DNA of 64,000 nt from Chthonomonas calidirosea T49. GTDB taxonomy: Bacteria > Armatimonadota > Chthonomonadetes > Chthonomonadales > Chthonomonadaceae. Below, piece after piece: positions 53,770 to 63,987 of the stretch. The stretch lies in assembly GCF_000427095.1 (NCBI RefSeq), contig NC_021487.1, positions 932,266-996,265 of the forward strand, in the 5' to 3' direction. Made by a program: the position numbers and the translations under genes. The notes under the pieces are model-generated. The model worked only from the letters and a program-made list of their open reading frames with translations. It had not been told where the DNA came from and did not search any database. How positions within the stretch are numbered: the first letter of the stretch is position 1; each line of letters opens with the position of its first letter.

Positions 53770-54941
53770 AAACAGCACGTTATCTCCCAACGCTCATCGG
53801 CTTTATCATCGGTACCCTCGTCGGCGCTCTTGTTCTCTATCTGGTTTCTCCACACCCCCTGGCTCTCGACCAGGCGCGTCGGCGCGCCATCGCCATCCTC
53901 TCGCAACCGCCGCGTGAGGTGCCTACCGAGGAATCGCCCATCGTCACCGCCGTACGGCGCATCGCCCCGGCTGTTGTTAGCCTCGACACCGTGGGCAAGG
54001 AATCGGCACGAGATGACCGTGGACAGCCTTTTTACATCGATCGGGAGGTGCGCAGCCGCGGGTCGGGGGTCGTTATCTCCCCCGATGGGTTCATCGTTAC
54101 GAACGATCACGTTATTGATGGAGCGGAACGCATTCGTGTGGTCTTCCCCGACGGACGCGATTACTACGCACGCGTCATTGGCCGTGATCCCTCTAACGAC
54201 CTCGCGGTGCTACGCGTGCCGGCTTCGCACCTTATTGCAGCCGAGTTTGGCGACTCCGATCGGCTCGAAGTGGGGCAAACCTGTGTCGCAGTTGGCAACC
54301 CACTTGGGCTAGGTTCCACCGTTACCGCCGGCGTGATCTCGGCGCTGCATCGGCAGCACCTTCAGCTTAGCGAAGGGCGCTATCTCGACGGTGCCATTCA
54401 AACCGACGCCCCCATCAATCGAGGGAATTCGGGAGGCGCTCTCGCCAACACAGCCGGCCAACTCATCGGCATCACCACCGCCATCCTTAGCTCGGACCCT
54501 AACGGTGGCAACATCGGTTTAGGCTTTGCCATCCCTTCAAACAAGGTGCGAAAAATCGCGCTACAACTTATTGAGCATGGGAAACCGTCGGAACCCCCCA
54601 GCAAACGCCCTTGGCTGGGTGTCGTGCTAGGCCCGGTGCCGGAAAACTTGGCCAGAGAGCTTGGGCTCGGCTCCGATCAGGGTGCCTTTATCGCCCGCGT
54701 TGCGCCGGAATCCCCGGCAGACACGGCCGGTTTAGAGGAAGGCGATGTGCTTTTGAAAATAGATGGTCACGCGGTGATGGGCGTAGAAGATGGTGTAGAG
54801 GTCATTCAGCAACACAAACCTGGCGATAGGGTGCAACTACTTATTCTGAAGCCCGATGCCCGCGGCGAACGGAAAGTTACCGTTACCCTCCAACCTTTCC
54901 CCCAAGGGGTCATCGCCGACCCTGACCTCGAAAACCCTTAG
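53766..54941 (+). CDS. HtrA/Deg-type serine protease with PDZ domain
   Basis: A 391-residue membrane-anchored protease that handles misfolded proteins outside the cytoplasm. An N-terminal membrane helix ([18 protein letters not shown], about 10-27) is followed by a trypsin-like domain with the triad in [11 protein letters not shown] (His, about 114), NDLAVLRV (Asp, about 145) and [15 protein letters not shown] (Ser, about 222). One PDZ domain covers about 280-375 ([27 protein letters not shown]). It overlaps ribH, so it is read with the riboflavin genes, though no functional link is apparent. A stem-loop follows. Confidence 0.92.
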   Translation: MKTARYLPTLIGFIIGTLVGALVLYLVSPHPLALDQARRRAIAILSQPPREVPTEESPIVTAVRRIAPAVVSLDTVGKESARDDRGQPFYIDREVRSRGSGVVISPDGFIVTNDHVIDGAERIRVVFPDGRDYYARVIGRDPSNDLAVLRVPASHLIAAEFGDSDRLEVGQTCVAVGNPLGLGSTVTAGVISALHRQHLQLSEGRYLDGAIQTDAPINRGNSGGALANTAGQLIGITTAILSSDPNGGNIGLGFAIPSNKVRKIALQLIEHGKPSEPPSKRPWLGVVLGPVPENLARELGLGSDQGAFIARVAPESPADTAGLEEGDVLLKIDGHAVMGVEDGVEVIQQHKPGDRVQLLILKPDARGERKVTVTLQPFPQGVIADPDLENP

Positions 54942-54991
54942 CACGTTCTAGAGAGCTCTTCCTAAATAACGCCCCGCAACACGCGCCTCCT

Positions 54992-55010
54992 CGAACCTCC
55001 TTAAGGTTCG
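54992..55010 (+). terminator. Stem-loop after htrA
   Basis: CGAACCT and AGGTTCG form a 7-bp stem with loop CCTTA 50 bases after the htrA stop; a short ACTTTTAT follows some ten bases later. A weak terminator is plausible. Confidence 0.4.
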
Positions 55011-55097
55011 TGTGGTACACTTTTATCGCATGAAATTCGTTATCGAACTGCTAAAATAAAGTTCCCTGCAATCTTGCAGGAGGGTTAGGGCGGATGA

Positions 55098-55357
55098 CGC
55101 GAAAAAAGCAGACGGAATCCCATTGCGATTTTTGGTTCAGCCCTGCGCCCAGACTTTTCTGCCGATAGCGATATGGATGTGCTGGTGGAGTTTCATCCCG
55201 ATCGAATCCCCACCCTTTCGGCATTGCAGGGATGGAACAGGAGTTATCGGACCTGTTTGGTGGGCGGAAAGTGGATTTGCGCACTCTAGGTGATCTAAGC
55301 CGCTATTTCCGCGAGAAGGTGTTGAAAGAGGCCGATGTTCAGTATGCGGAGGGTTGA
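55098..55357 (+). pseudogene. MntA-like nucleotidyltransferase antitoxin, broken
   Basis: One frame gives [35 protein letters not shown], which is the minimal nucleotidyltransferase core (GS...DxD). Near 55230 the frame shifts by -1 and continues as [20 protein letters not shown] and [19 protein letters not shown] with a stop at 55357. The N-terminal helix has no clean start codon. Intact MntA adds AMP to its HEPN toxin HepT; here the gene is clearly dead. The HepT relic follows directly. Confidence 0.8.
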
Positions 55358-55563
55358 TCGCATAAGGCTACAACCATATGCTGGACACCGCGCAGCATGT
55401 GTAGGCATTTGCGCGAAATAAACGTAGAAACAAAAGCTCAAATTTCTGCGATCCCTTGGCGAAAGATCACGGACATGCGCCACCGGTTGGTCTGTACCTA
55501 TTTTGACATTGATCTAACATTCACTGGAGAACTATGCAAGATGGTCTTCCGCCTTTAATCGCA
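55356..55563 (+). pseudogene. HepT-like HEPN toxin, broken
   Basis: Pieces of a DUF86/HepT protein appear in changing frames: DRIRLQ then HMLDTAQHV, a TAG, AFAR (start of the protein), then after a large missing middle IPWRKITDMRHRLVCTYFDI (normally R-x-x-x-x-H in G-M-R-H-R-L-V-H-G-Y-F, here the His of the R-x4-6-H motif reads Cys) and finally WRTMQDGLPPLIA in yet another frame. The arrangement MntA then HepT is the standard order. Several lesions make it non-functional. Confidence 0.75.
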
Positions 55564-55574
55564 ATATAAGCCGT

Positions 55575-55952
55575 GTGCAAGGACTAAAAAATCCCACATC
55601 AACGTCTGTGTGTACGGCAACACCCTGGGAAGCGTCGGATGCCTTCGCGCTAGATAATAGCGACGCGGTGGCCACCGAGGCAAAGAACGATCACCTCGGT
55701 TTTGAGGTACTCTATGTCTATGGCGGTGTGGTGCACAAGTACCGCCCCGATTTCCTCGTGCGGCTTAAGAGCGGCAAAATGTTGATCTTGGAAACGAAAG
55801 GACAGAACACGGAACAGGATCGGGGGAAGCTTCAGTATCTCGGCGAATGGGTTCGGGCCATCAACGCACATGGCGGCTTCGGCTGCTGGCGTTATGACGT
55901 CGCGAAAAACCCAGGGGAGATTCGAGACATTCTTGAACAAACAATGCCATGA
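55575..55952 (+). pseudogene. C-terminal fragment of a type III-like restriction endonuclease
   Basis: The 125-residue frame reads ATPWEASDAFALDNSD, then KNDHLGFEVLYVYGGVVHKY, RPDFLVRLKSGKMLILETKG and WVRAINAHGGFGCWRYDVA. The RPDF...E-x-K pattern is a PD-(D/E)xK nuclease core found at the C-terminus of large type III-like/BPTD_3080 restriction subunits of about 900-1000 residues. Nothing of the helicase part remains upstream. A GTG at 55575 opens the frame, but no ribosome site supports it. Confidence 0.75.
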
Positions 55953-56015
55953 GGCCAAATAGCATCTAGAGCTCCTCAGCAAAGCGCCACCGCTAGACTG
56001 CCAACTTGCCATAAA

Positions 56016-57254
56016 ATGAAAATCGCCTTTATTAGCTACGAGTATCCACCAGACACCGCAGATGGCGGCATCGCCACCTATGTGCAGCAAGCGGCCACGC
56101 TCCTAGCTCAACGTGGGCATCATGTAGAGGTGTTTGCCGCAAGTCGTCAACGCACTTGCTCCACGCAGGAACAGGATCTCTACGTTCATCGCTTGCTTAC
56201 CCCTGACCGCGCCGAATTTCCCCGCCTCGTTGCGCCCGTCTTTCTGCAGCGACATCGTGAGGTGAACTTCGATGTGCTTGAAGGGCCCGACTATCAGGCG
56301 GAAGCCTACGAGGCCGTCCGCGCGGCCCCTAATATTCCGTTTGTGGTGCGACTGCATACCCCCAACTTTCTCGCACGCCGCGTAAGGGATGCGCAGCTGC
56401 CCTTGTGGCGGCGAGCGCGTCTTCGCCACCGCGCTGTGCGTCATGGACAGAAGCCAACGTGGAACCCCTATAGCGAACTCCATCGCATTGAGCGCATCTA
56501 TCTCCATCAAGCCGACGAGATCGTGGGCATCTCAGAGGCCATAACCAACCTCGTCACTAAAATGGCTCACCTCGATCAAAGCCGCATCCATCGCATTCCT
56601 AACCCCTATGTACCAAGCCAGGAGCTTCTTCATATCCCTCTAGACACCTGCACACATACCATCACCTTCCATGGACGCCTGCAACTTCGTAAAGGGGTGC
56701 TCGATCTGGCGAAAGCCATCCCTAAAGTGCTGCACCGCTTTCCACAGGCGCGCTTTCGTTTTGTGGGGAGGCCGCTCGAATCGCCTTGTCCCACACTAGA
56801 TATGCGCGCCTACCTTATGCGACAACTCTGGGCATGGCGCGATCGTGTGGAGTTTCACGACCCAGTTCCTCTCCAGCAAATCCCCGCTCTGCTCGCAACA
56901 ACCGACCTCTGTGTGTTTCCAAGCCTGTGGGAAAACTTCCCTTATGTCTGCCTAGAGGCGATGGCGGCCGGTAGAGGCGTTATAGGCAGCTATGCCGGAG
57001 GAATGAAAGAGATTTTAGCCAATGGAGAGGTTGGCCTGCTCGTGCCTCCGAATCGCCCGGATAGGCTGGCACAAGCGATCCTGAAACTTCTCCAAAACCC
57101 CTCTTTGCGCAGCGAGCTAGGCGCAAAAGCAAGAATGAGGGTGCTCCAAGAATATAGTGCCGAGCGCATTGGCCCTCAGCTCGAAGCGAGTTACCTACGC
57201 GCCATTGCAAGACGACGGCAACTGGGCCCGCGTCTAGACCTCCTTGTTGATTAG
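56016..57254 (+). CDS. Glycosyltransferase family 4 protein
   Basis: A 412-residue GT-B fold retaining glycosyltransferase. The N-terminal domain starts with MKIAFISYEYPPDTADGGIA, a typical GT4 acceptor-side start, and the C-terminal domain has HGRLQLRKGVLDLAKAIPKV and CVFPSLWENFPYVCLEAMAA with the E-x7-E motif, ending in GEVGLLVPPNRPDRLAQAI. It probably transfers a nucleotide-activated sugar in surface glycan synthesis. It is transcribed alone and converges with the DUF1501 gene. Confidence 0.9.
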   Translation: MKIAFISYEYPPDTADGGIATYVQQAATLLAQRGHHVEVFAASRQRTCSTQEQDLYVHRLLTPDRAEFPRLVAPVFLQRHREVNFDVLEGPDYQAEAYEAVRAAPNIPFVVRLHTPNFLARRVRDAQLPLWRRARLRHRAVRHGQKPTWNPYSELHRIERIYLHQADEIVGISEAITNLVTKMAHLDQSRIHRIPNPYVPSQELLHIPLDTCTHTITFHGRLQLRKGVLDLAKAIPKVLHRFPQARFRFVGRPLESPCPTLDMRAYLMRQLWAWRDRVEFHDPVPLQQIPALLATTDLCVFPSLWENFPYVCLEAMAAGRGVIGSYAGGMKEILANGEVGLLVPPNRPDRLAQAILKLLQNPSLRSELGAKARMRVLQEYSAERIGPQLEASYLRAIARRRQLGPRLDLLVD

Positions 57255-57265
57255 GCCATAAGGGT

Positions 57266-58621
57266 CTACACGGCTTTTGGCAGGCTAAGCCCCAATAGGT
57301 GAGGCTCAAAGTTTGGAAACACGCTGCCTATCTGTGCATTTCGTAAACGGTGAAGCAGAATGTCGGCCAGGACATCCCGGTAATCCGTGGTAACCTTTAG
57401 GTCTCCAGGCCCTTCTAACTGTTCCGTTTGAAGCCCAGGCCACTTCGCAAAAACTTTTCCGCCACGTATCCCTCCACCCATCACCATCATCACCCCAGCT
57501 CGGCCATGATCGGTGCCGCCCGCAGCGTTTTCATAGGCCCGACGACCAAACTCGGTCATAACAACCACGGTTACCTCGGCCATCAGCGCCCCCAAATCAC
57601 GCCAGAATGCGGCCAAAGCCTTCGCCAAAGCGCTCAGACGCGATGCCTGCCAGCCTACAGCCCCTCCCTGTTCTACATGAGTATCCCACCCGGTCGTATC
57701 TAGACAGGCGACCTCCAAGCCGATACGCCCCTTAATTAAGCAGGCCACTTGCTGTAACCCGTGCCCTATATCGTCTTTGGGATAGACCGCCCCATGATCG
57801 GGCCGATAGTGTTCAGGATCAAGCTTCTGAATGGCCTCCATGGCCTTCAGCGAGGCCGTTCCCGCTTGCATGAGAACTCGTTCCTCCGATGACTGAGCAC
57901 CTGTGATGTCGTACATCTGATGCAATGTCTGCTGTAGGGCAGCTAACCGCTCGGCTTGTAACTCTTTATGAAAAACTCTGTTATGACTGCCTGTAGGCAG
58001 AGAATAGGCATTAGATAACGAGAAATCGGCTAGGGATTGGAGCACGGTAGCCCCCGGCGCCCCTCGTAACGATTCAGGAAGGGTGTCGGAAACGGCTACA
58101 GCGCGTAACGGAGCCGCCTCTTTTCCTTCCGTCGTCAGCAGATGCCGCGCCAACCATCCGCTTGCCGCTCCACCTCCATCCTCGGCAAGCCCCCTTTCCA
58201 TGGCAGCCATCGCTTGGAAATGAGAGCGCGTATGGTCCCCAGAGCCTACCGCATGAACCAGGGCAAGCTGCCCCTCCCGCCAGGCCGGCAACAGCGGTGC
58301 AAGCGCGGGATGGAGACCAAAGAAATCGTCGAGCGGTAGGGCACACCCATTGAGGCTGCCCTGAGAACCTCTCGCTTTCGGAATGGCAAGGGTAGGACGT
58401 AGCCGATAGTAGTCCTCGTCACCATAAGGCACAACGATGTTGAGGCCATCGGCACCGCCACGCAAAAAGATCACCACGAACGTATCGGGGTTTACCAAAT
58501 GCGCACGCGGCCCAAGGGTTACGCTCGTCAAAGCGGAGCTGTCAGCTCTCGCCCCCTCCTCTGTGGCCGAGCGAAGGGCTGAGCCACTTAGCGTCTCTCG
58601 ATAAGAAAGCGACTTCGGCAT
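57266..58621 (-). CDS. DUF1501 protein (sulfatase-like fold)
   Basis: A 451-residue DUF1501 protein. The typical blocks are VVIFLRGGADGLNIVVPYGD, YYRLRPTLAIP, HAVGSGDHTRSHFQAMAAME, DTTGWDTHVEQGG and VVVMTEFGRRAYENAAGGTD, HGRAGVMMVMGGGI. The family is secreted and related in fold to sulfatases; its substrate is unknown. It follows the DUF1800 gene by 7 bases on the same strand, the usual pairing. A clear signal peptide is missing at its N-terminus. Confidence 0.9.
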   Translation of the reverse strand: MPKSLSYRETLSGSALRSATEEGARADSSALTSVTLGPRAHLVNPDTFVVIFLRGGADGLNIVVPYGDEDYYRLRPTLAIPKARGSQGSLNGCALPLDDFFGLHPALAPLLPAWREGQLALVHAVGSGDHTRSHFQAMAAMERGLAEDGGGAASGWLARHLLTTEGKEAAPLRAVAVSDTLPESLRGAPGATVLQSLADFSLSNAYSLPTGSHNRVFHKELQAERLAALQQTLHQMYDITGAQSSEERVLMQAGTASLKAMEAIQKLDPEHYRPDHGAVYPKDDIGHGLQQVACLIKGRIGLEVACLDTTGWDTHVEQGGAVGWQASRLSALAKALAAFWRDLGALMAEVTVVVMTEFGRRAYENAAGGTDHGRAGVMMVMGGGIRGGKVFAKWPGLQTEQLEGPGDLKVTTDYRDVLADILLHRLRNAQIGSVFPNFEPHLLGLSLPKAV

Positions 58622-58628
58622 CGTTCTT

Positions 58629-60203
58629 CTATCCTTTCCACTGAAACTCCGGTGCGGCGAGCATCAACGCCACAAGCTCCGCCTTACATACCTCGTCTGG
58701 GACACCAGCTGATCGGGCGCGCCGGAAATGACCATGCAGTAGTCCGCGTACCCTGGCAAGCTCTTGAGCCTCTGCCGGACGCCCAAAAACGGCCTCCACA
58801 TAGACATCCACCATCTGCGCCTCTCCACCCTTTCGCGCTTTCAATGGCGCCTCTAGATCGATTCGAGTGCGCGGGATACCCTGTGTGGCCAGGGCAAAAG
58901 CGAACTGCCACCTCGGCAACAAGGCACTCGCCCAAGCCGATGTCTTCTCTGGGAAACCGTCGGGCATTGGCCATTGGTAAAGAGGTTGTCCCATATTCGC
59001 TAGATGGGTTTGTAAACCGTCTCCTGCATCGGTCTCCGCAGCGAAACATCGCAGAGCCGAGACCACCAGATCGAGAGGACGCTTCAAAACCGGCTGACAC
59101 AGATCGGCATTTGTCAGCCCATCTAGCAAAATGGGACGCAACAAAGCGCGGATGGAGGTATCGCTTTTTAGATAGGCCCTGGCTGCTCGTTCTACCAGAG
59201 CTGGGGGCTCACTGCCGAGAAAATGCCGGCACAGTTTGGCGGCAAGGAAGTGTGCGGTGGCAGGATGGTGCGCAAGCGCGCTGAGCACCTTCTCACCATC
59301 GCGTTGTCCGCCATTAGGGGGGAGCGAGAGATGTAGAAAAGGTACCTGCTTGGCGCCCTCATCGTGCCACTGGGGTCTAAAAACGAACTGCGCCTCTCGA
59401 AACCCACTGCCAACGCTCCACCCTGTAAAACAGCGCGCAACCTGCATGATGTCGTATTGGGTATAGCCACTGTGCACCCCCACCGTATGAAGCTCCATCA
59501 GCTCTCTTGCATAGTTCTCATTGGGGATGCCCTTTTTATTGTCCCGGTTATCCAAGTAGGTCAGCATGGCGGGGCTACGCGCAGAGGCTTGCAACATCTC
59601 CTCAAAACGACCAAAGACATGCCGTCGAATCACGCGCTCGGTGTCGGTAGGAATAAGGGCCCTCCCGTCGAGTTTCAATGCGTAGATATTGAAATGGTTC
59701 GCCCAAAAATCGGCCATTACCTCTCTCAACTGATGACGGCTGTAGATGGCTCGCAACAGAGCGGCCTTTCCCGTCTCGATCACCAGTTGCTCGTTTGGCT
59801 CTGCGAACAGCTCATTGGGATCATCCTGCTCGGTTTGAAGGGTATCTAAGCCGCTTACATGCCAGGTGAGATAGGGGTCTTCGGGCATCGCATCGGCCAA
59901 CTGATCCTCGAGCCAATGGGCGATGCCGATGTCGGCGACGGCAGCAACCAGCCCTGGTGTGGGGCCGAAGGCAGCGCGATTCAGCACCCGCCAAACGTCG
60001 GTGGAAAGCCGGGCGGCGCGGGGAGGCGGCAACCATTGGGGTGAAGGTGCAACGATGCCAAGCGATGTAGGCGTTGGAAAGTGGCAGCCGGCTCCCAACA
60101 GCAACGCCCCAGACGCAGCCCCTCCTGCTTGCAAACAGCGCGTAAACCACTCTCGCCGCGAAAGCTTCAAAGCGCGGTGATCCCTCTGTACATCCGTTCC
60201 CAT
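58629..60203 (-). CDS. DUF1800 protein with Tat-like lipoprotein signal
   Basis: A 524-residue DUF1800 protein. Near the N-terminus SRREWFTRCLQAGGAASGAL followed by LLGAGC suggests a twin-arginine signal with a lipobox. The conserved part begins with RVLNRAAFGPTPG and contains MADFWANHFNIY, NENYARELMELHTVGVHSGY, YTQYDIMQVARCFTGW and AKLCRHFLG. Function unknown; in other phyla it is always found with DUF1501, here directly downstream. Confidence 0.9.
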   Translation of the reverse strand: MGTDVQRDHRALKLSRREWFTRCLQAGGAASGALLLGAGCHFPTPTSLGIVAPSPQWLPPPRAARLSTDVWRVLNRAAFGPTPGLVAAVADIGIAHWLEDQLADAMPEDPYLTWHVSGLDTLQTEQDDPNELFAEPNEQLVIETGKAALLRAIYSRHQLREVMADFWANHFNIYALKLDGRALIPTDTERVIRRHVFGRFEEMLQASARSPAMLTYLDNRDNKKGIPNENYARELMELHTVGVHSGYTQYDIMQVARCFTGWSVGSGFREAQFVFRPQWHDEGAKQVPFLHLSLPPNGGQRDGEKVLSALAHHPATAHFLAAKLCRHFLGSEPPALVERAARAYLKSDTSIRALLRPILLDGLTNADLCQPVLKRPLDLVVSALRCFAAETDAGDGLQTHLANMGQPLYQWPMPDGFPEKTSAWASALLPRWQFAFALATQGIPRTRIDLEAPLKARKGGEAQMVDVYVEAVFGRPAEAQELARVRGLLHGHFRRARSAGVPDEVCKAELVALMLAAPEFQWKG

Positions 60204-60226
60204 GGCGCCTCTCCCTTAAGACAACC

Positions 60227-60769
60227 TTAGTGGTTTAACCCCTCTTGCGTCGGCCCACCCCCTGAAATAACGGGCGGCAGCGTTTTAGGCGCTAGCCGAC
60301 GCTCCGGCCATACCGCTAAAAGACCGGCCCCTAATGCAAAAACAACGGCCAATGGAGCAAACAAAAACCATCCAATAAAGGGAAACCCCATAGCTAAGCT
60401 TAACGTGAGGCTGCCACGAAGCAGGTTACGAAAGTTTGGCTGTCCGACTTCCGGTTCCCCCCGTCGCCCAATAAGCTGCGCAATGCCTGCCGCCCCCAAC
60501 ACCAACAAGGCGCCGAAAAGCTCAAGACTGGCAAAACCTAACAGCTTAGCAACAGGGCTTCCGGCCCGAAAAAGGCTAAAACCGATCGCAATGCTGATGA
60601 GAAGCCCCAAGCCCAGAAGAAACGACCGAACTTTCGAGGTCTGTAAATGGTGTTCTGCAACCTGTGTGGCAGCTGGCAGCAGAAGCGCCACCGCCATGAG
60701 CAGGCCGGTCCATGTAGCCATTAAGGTCAATAACGTTACCACCGTTGCTTGCACCGCCGCAGTTGTCAT
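60227..60769 (-). CDS. Hypothetical integral membrane protein
   Basis: A 180-residue protein with four to five hydrophobic segments (about 9-30, 47-68, 74-95, 120-150). I chose the ATG at 60769 (MTTAAVQAT) because GGGAGGAG precedes it and it leads straight into the first helix. No family is recognised. It precedes the DUF1800 gene on the same strand by 24 bases and could share its transcript. Confidence 0.65.
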   Translation of the reverse strand: MTTAAVQATVVTLLTLMATWTGLLMAVALLLPAATQVAEHHLQTSKVRSFLLGLGLLISIAIGFSLFRAGSPVAKLLGFASLELFGALLVLGAAGIAQLIGRRGEPEVGQPNFRNLLRGSLTLSLAMGFPFIGWFLFAPLAVVFALGAGLLAVWPERRLAPKTLPPVISGGGPTQEGLNH

Positions 60770-60938
60770 CTGTTTCTCCTCCCTTATTCCCAACCGAGTC
60801 AGGTTATAGAGACTACCTAACTGCCTCGCCTTCGGTTTCGTGAATATTTGGCAGGCCGTCAAAATTCAGCAAAACTTTCAGGCGACTTCTTAGTCTATAT
60901 TTGGCGAAAGGGTTAGCAGCTCCTTTCAGCTACACACC

Positions 60939-60984
60939 ATGGAACCAACTCTATTTTCTCAATGGAACCAACTCTATTTTCTCA
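60939..60984. repeat. Perfect 2 x 23-bp tandem repeat in a 5' leader
   Basis: ATGGAACCAACTCTATTTTC plus TCA occurs twice in direct succession just before the ribosome site of the Spy-like gene. It may be a recent duplication; a regulatory role is possible but not shown. Confidence 0.9.
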
Positions 60985-60999
60985 AAGGAGGGAAAATCT

Positions 61000-61470
61000 A
61001 TGAACCGTAGATCGTTTCGCAATGGGCTAGCGGTCCTTGCCTTTACCTCACTGGCGCTGTTGGGCTTTGCCGCACCGAATGCGCGTGCGCTTCAAGGTCA
61101 GCCGCCCGCTGCACCCACTGGTCAACAACAGCGCCCAAATCGCCGTCAGAACGGGTTTCTGCAGTTCCTCAACAGCCTCAATCTCACCGCCAGCCAGAAA
61201 CAGCAGATCCAGGATATCATGAAAAAGCAGCGCGAACAGATGCGCCAGCTTCGCCAAGACACCTCTTTAACTCCCCAACAGCGTCGCCAAAAGTTTATGC
61301 AGATTCGTAAGAACACCGACGCGGCTATTCGTAAAGTGCTGAACGCCGACCAACAGAAAAAGTTCGACGAATGGCTCAAGCAACAGGAGCAGAATTGGCG
61401 TAACCGTCAGCGTAATCGGAACAGGGGACAGCAGAACCCAAATCCCAGCGGCGGCAATAACAACAACTAA
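61000..61470 (+). CDS. Spy/CpxP-like periplasmic protein
   Basis: A 156-residue exported protein. The signal peptide (MNRRSFRNGLAVLAFTSLAL, cleavage after ARA) is followed by a helical region with LTASQKQQIQDIMKKQREQM and SLTPQQRRQKFMQIRKNTDA, the LTxxQ pattern of Spy/CpxP chaperones. The C-terminus is a low-complexity Gln/Arg/Asn tail. The ATG at 61000 has AAAGGAGGG upstream. It likely acts as a stress chaperone in the periplasm; the family assignment rests on the motif and length. Confidence 0.75.
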   Translation: MNRRSFRNGLAVLAFTSLALLGFAAPNARALQGQPPAAPTGQQQRPNRRQNGFLQFLNSLNLTASQKQQIQDIMKKQREQMRQLRQDTSLTPQQRRQKFMQIRKNTDAAIRKVLNADQQKKFDEWLKQQEQNWRNRQRNRNRGQQNPNPSGGNNNN

Positions 61471-61494
61471 GCTTCCCTTTCCTTCTTCAGTCCT

Positions 61495-61526
61495 CAAGAG
61501 CAGGTTGTTTTTGCAGCCTGCTCTTG
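61495..61526 (+). terminator. Rho-independent terminator after the Spy-like gene
   Basis: A 10-bp stem (CAAGAGCAGG with CCTGCTCTTG) encloses a 12-base loop and is followed by TTGTCTTCC, 25 bases after the stop at 61470. Confidence 0.7.
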
Positions 61527-61598
61527 TTGTCTTCCAATCTTCTCTTCCTTACCCAGAAAACAACCGTCTTGCGAGCTTGAAGTCCGCTCCGAAATCAT

Positions 61599-61628
61599 TT
61601 GACCCCTAAGCCGCTCATAAGCTATACT
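61599..61628 (+). promoter_or_regulatory. Sigma-70 promoter of purL
   Basis: TTGACC (61599-61604) and TATACT (61623-61628) are 18 bases apart and 72 bases upstream of the purL start codon. Confidence 0.65.
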
Positions 61629-61699
61629 TAAAGGGATGTTAGTTACGGATCGTTAGGGCACAGGGAGGCGTAACGACGAGAGAGGAGGAGAGTATTCGC

Positions 61700-63967
61700 G
61701 TGATAGAGCCGCAAGTTGTGCGGGAGATGGGCCTAAACGACGCCGAATATGCCCGCATTTGCCAACTGTTAGGCAGAACCCCAACCCTTACGGAATTGGG
61801 TATGTTTTCCGTGATGTGGTCGGAACATTGCGGTTACAAATACTCCCGCCCAATTTTAACCCTCTTTAAGAACTACCGTGAGGCACAAGAGCGCGGCGCT
61901 TTGGAAAACGCTGGTGTGGTGCCCTTAGATGAACAGCTCGGCATTGTGTTTAAAGTTGAATCGCACAACCATCCCTCGGCAGTGGAACCCTTTCAAGGCG
62001 CGGCGACCGGAGTAGGCGGCATTCTGCGCGACATCTTTACGATGGGTGCTCGCCCTGTTGCTATTCTCAATTCGCTGCGATTCGGCCCGCTCGACGAGCC
62101 GCGTAACCGCTATCTTTTTGAGCACGTGGTGGCGGGGATCAGCCACTACGGTAACTGCGTTGGCGTTCCCACGGTAGCCGGTGAGGTCTACTTCCATCCC
62201 TGCTACAGCGGTAATCCGCTCGTTAACGCCATGGCTGTGGGCGTGGTGGAGCGCAGAAAGATCGCCCGGGCTGTCGCTGAAGGCGTGGGTAATCCCGTGA
62301 TCTATGTTGGTAGCAGTACAGGGAAGGACGGTATTCATGGTGCCACCTTCGCAAGCGTGGAGCTGGGGCCGGATAGCGAAAGCAAACGCCCTAATGTGCA
62401 AATGGGCGACCCCTTTATGGAAAAACTGCTGATAGAGGCCACGCTTGAAGCGCTTGCCTCTGGTTGCATTGTGGGAATTCAGGATATGGGGGCGGCAGGC
62501 CTCACCTGCTCCACATGCGAAACGGCTTCGAAAGCAGGCACAGGGATAGAGATTGATGTTCGGAAAGTGCCCCTTCGCGAACCCAACATGACCCCTTATG
62601 AGATTATGCTCTCCGAATCGCAGGAACGGATGCTCTGCATAGCTCGTAAAGGAACGGAGGAGAACGTCCTTGCTATTTTTCGAAAATGGGGGCTTCACGC
62701 TGTTGTTATTGGCCACGTTACAAACGATGGCCTGGTACGGGTGCGCGATGGGGAGACCGTAGTGGCTGAAGTGCCCGCTAAAGCGCTTACCGATGCTTGT
62801 CCTACTTACTACTTGGAGACCGAAGAGCCTGATATGGTGCGCGCTCTCCAGCAGTTTGACCCCCTCTCCTTGCCAGACCTGCGTGCTGAAGAGGAGGGAG
62901 GTGATGGCCCTTCCTGCTCGGAGTGCCTGCTGCGCCTCTTGGATAGCCCCTCCCTTGCCAACAAAGAGTGGGTTACCCAGCAGTATGATAGCATGGTTCA
63001 AACCCAAACGGTCTATGCTCCTGGGGCCGATGCGGCCGTGTTGCGTATTCGTGGGAGCAAAAAGGGAATCGCGCTCACAATAGATGGCAACGGCCGCTAC
63101 TGTTATCTTGATCCCTTTATCGGGGCGCAAATCGCCGTGGCGGAGGCGGCAAGAAATGTCGTTTGTGTCGGTGCGCGCCCCGCTGGCATTACCGATAACC
63201 TGAACTTCGCCAATCCGGAAAAGCCAGACCGGTTCTGGCAATTTCGACGCGCGGTGGAGGGCATTGCTGCGGCCGCCGAGGCCTTCCAAATACCCGTGGT
63301 CTCCGGAAATGTCTCTTTCTATAACGAAACACCCGACGGCCCCATCTATCCCACACCGACCATTGGGATGCTGGGCATCCTCGACGATCTCAGTCGTCGT
63401 TGCCAGCCCGCGTTTCGACGCGAAGGGGATATCCTCCTGCTTCTAGAGGCCTACCAAGACCCCTCCGGCGGTCTCGGAGGCAGCGAATACCTAAGCCTGA
63501 TTCATGGAAAAGAGGCAGGCCGCCCACCGCACATAGATCTGTCGGGCGAAGAGCGGTTGCATGCCCTTCTGCTTCACCTCATCGGCGAGCGCCTGATCGC
63601 CTCTTGCCACGACATTTCCGAAGGAGGACTGGCCGTCTGCCTGGCCGAGTGTGCCATTTTAGGAAACTTGGGCGCCCGTGTGCTGCTTGCACCCGCTGAA
63701 TTTACCCTGCCACGCGCTGCCGTTCTTTTTGGGGAGGCCCAAGGACGCGTGGTGATCTCGGTAAAGGACGATAAAGCGCTTAAACGGGTTGAGCATCTCG
63801 CCGTTGAGTTCGACGTACGTCCCCGCTGGATTGGAACGGTCGGCGGCGATCGTCTTTACATCGCGCATGGAACCACCGATCTGATTGACCTGCCTATCGC
63901 GCAGTTAGCGCAAGCATGGCATCAAGCCATTCCCCGACGAATGCAAAGCGCCCATTCTGTGGCTTGA
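61700..63967 (+). CDS. purL: Phosphoribosylformylglycinamidine synthase subunit PurL
   Basis: A 755-residue small-type PurL, which makes FGAM from FGAR and ATP with ammonia from PurQ. Seen are [35 protein letters not shown] with the catalytic His, [16 protein letters not shown], and [20 protein letters not shown]. The second half repeats the fold ([34 protein letters not shown]). The start is a GTG at 61700 behind GAGGAGGAG. PurS and PurQ are not in the window. Confidence 0.95.
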   Translation: MIEPQVVREMGLNDAEYARICQLLGRTPTLTELGMFSVMWSEHCGYKYSRPILTLFKNYREAQERGALENAGVVPLDEQLGIVFKVESHNHPSAVEPFQGAATGVGGILRDIFTMGARPVAILNSLRFGPLDEPRNRYLFEHVVAGISHYGNCVGVPTVAGEVYFHPCYSGNPLVNAMAVGVVERRKIARAVAEGVGNPVIYVGSSTGKDGIHGATFASVELGPDSESKRPNVQMGDPFMEKLLIEATLEALASGCIVGIQDMGAAGLTCSTCETASKAGTGIEIDVRKVPLREPNMTPYEIMLSESQERMLCIARKGTEENVLAIFRKWGLHAVVIGHVTNDGLVRVRDGETVVAEVPAKALTDACPTYYLETEEPDMVRALQQFDPLSLPDLRAEEEGGDGPSCSECLLRLLDSPSLANKEWVTQQYDSMVQTQTVYAPGADAAVLRIRGSKKGIALTIDGNGRYCYLDPFIGAQIAVAEAARNVVCVGARPAGITDNLNFANPEKPDRFWQFRRAVEGIAAAAEAFQIPVVSGNVSFYNETPDGPIYPTPTIGMLGILDDLSRRCQPAFRREGDILLLLEAYQDPSGGLGGSEYLSLIHGKEAGRPPHIDLSGEERLHALLLHLIGERLIASCHDISEGGLAVCLAECAILGNLGARVLLAPAEFTLPRAAVLFGEAQGRVVISVKDDKALKRVEHLAVEFDVRPRWIGTVGGDRLYIAHGTTDLIDLPIAQLAQAWHQAIPRRMQSAHSVA

Positions 63968-63987
63968 GAAACGCTAAGGAAACAGAG

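Noticed and set aside
61925-63289. A 454-residue minus-strand frame
   Set aside because: It is antisense to purL, which is complete and conserved.
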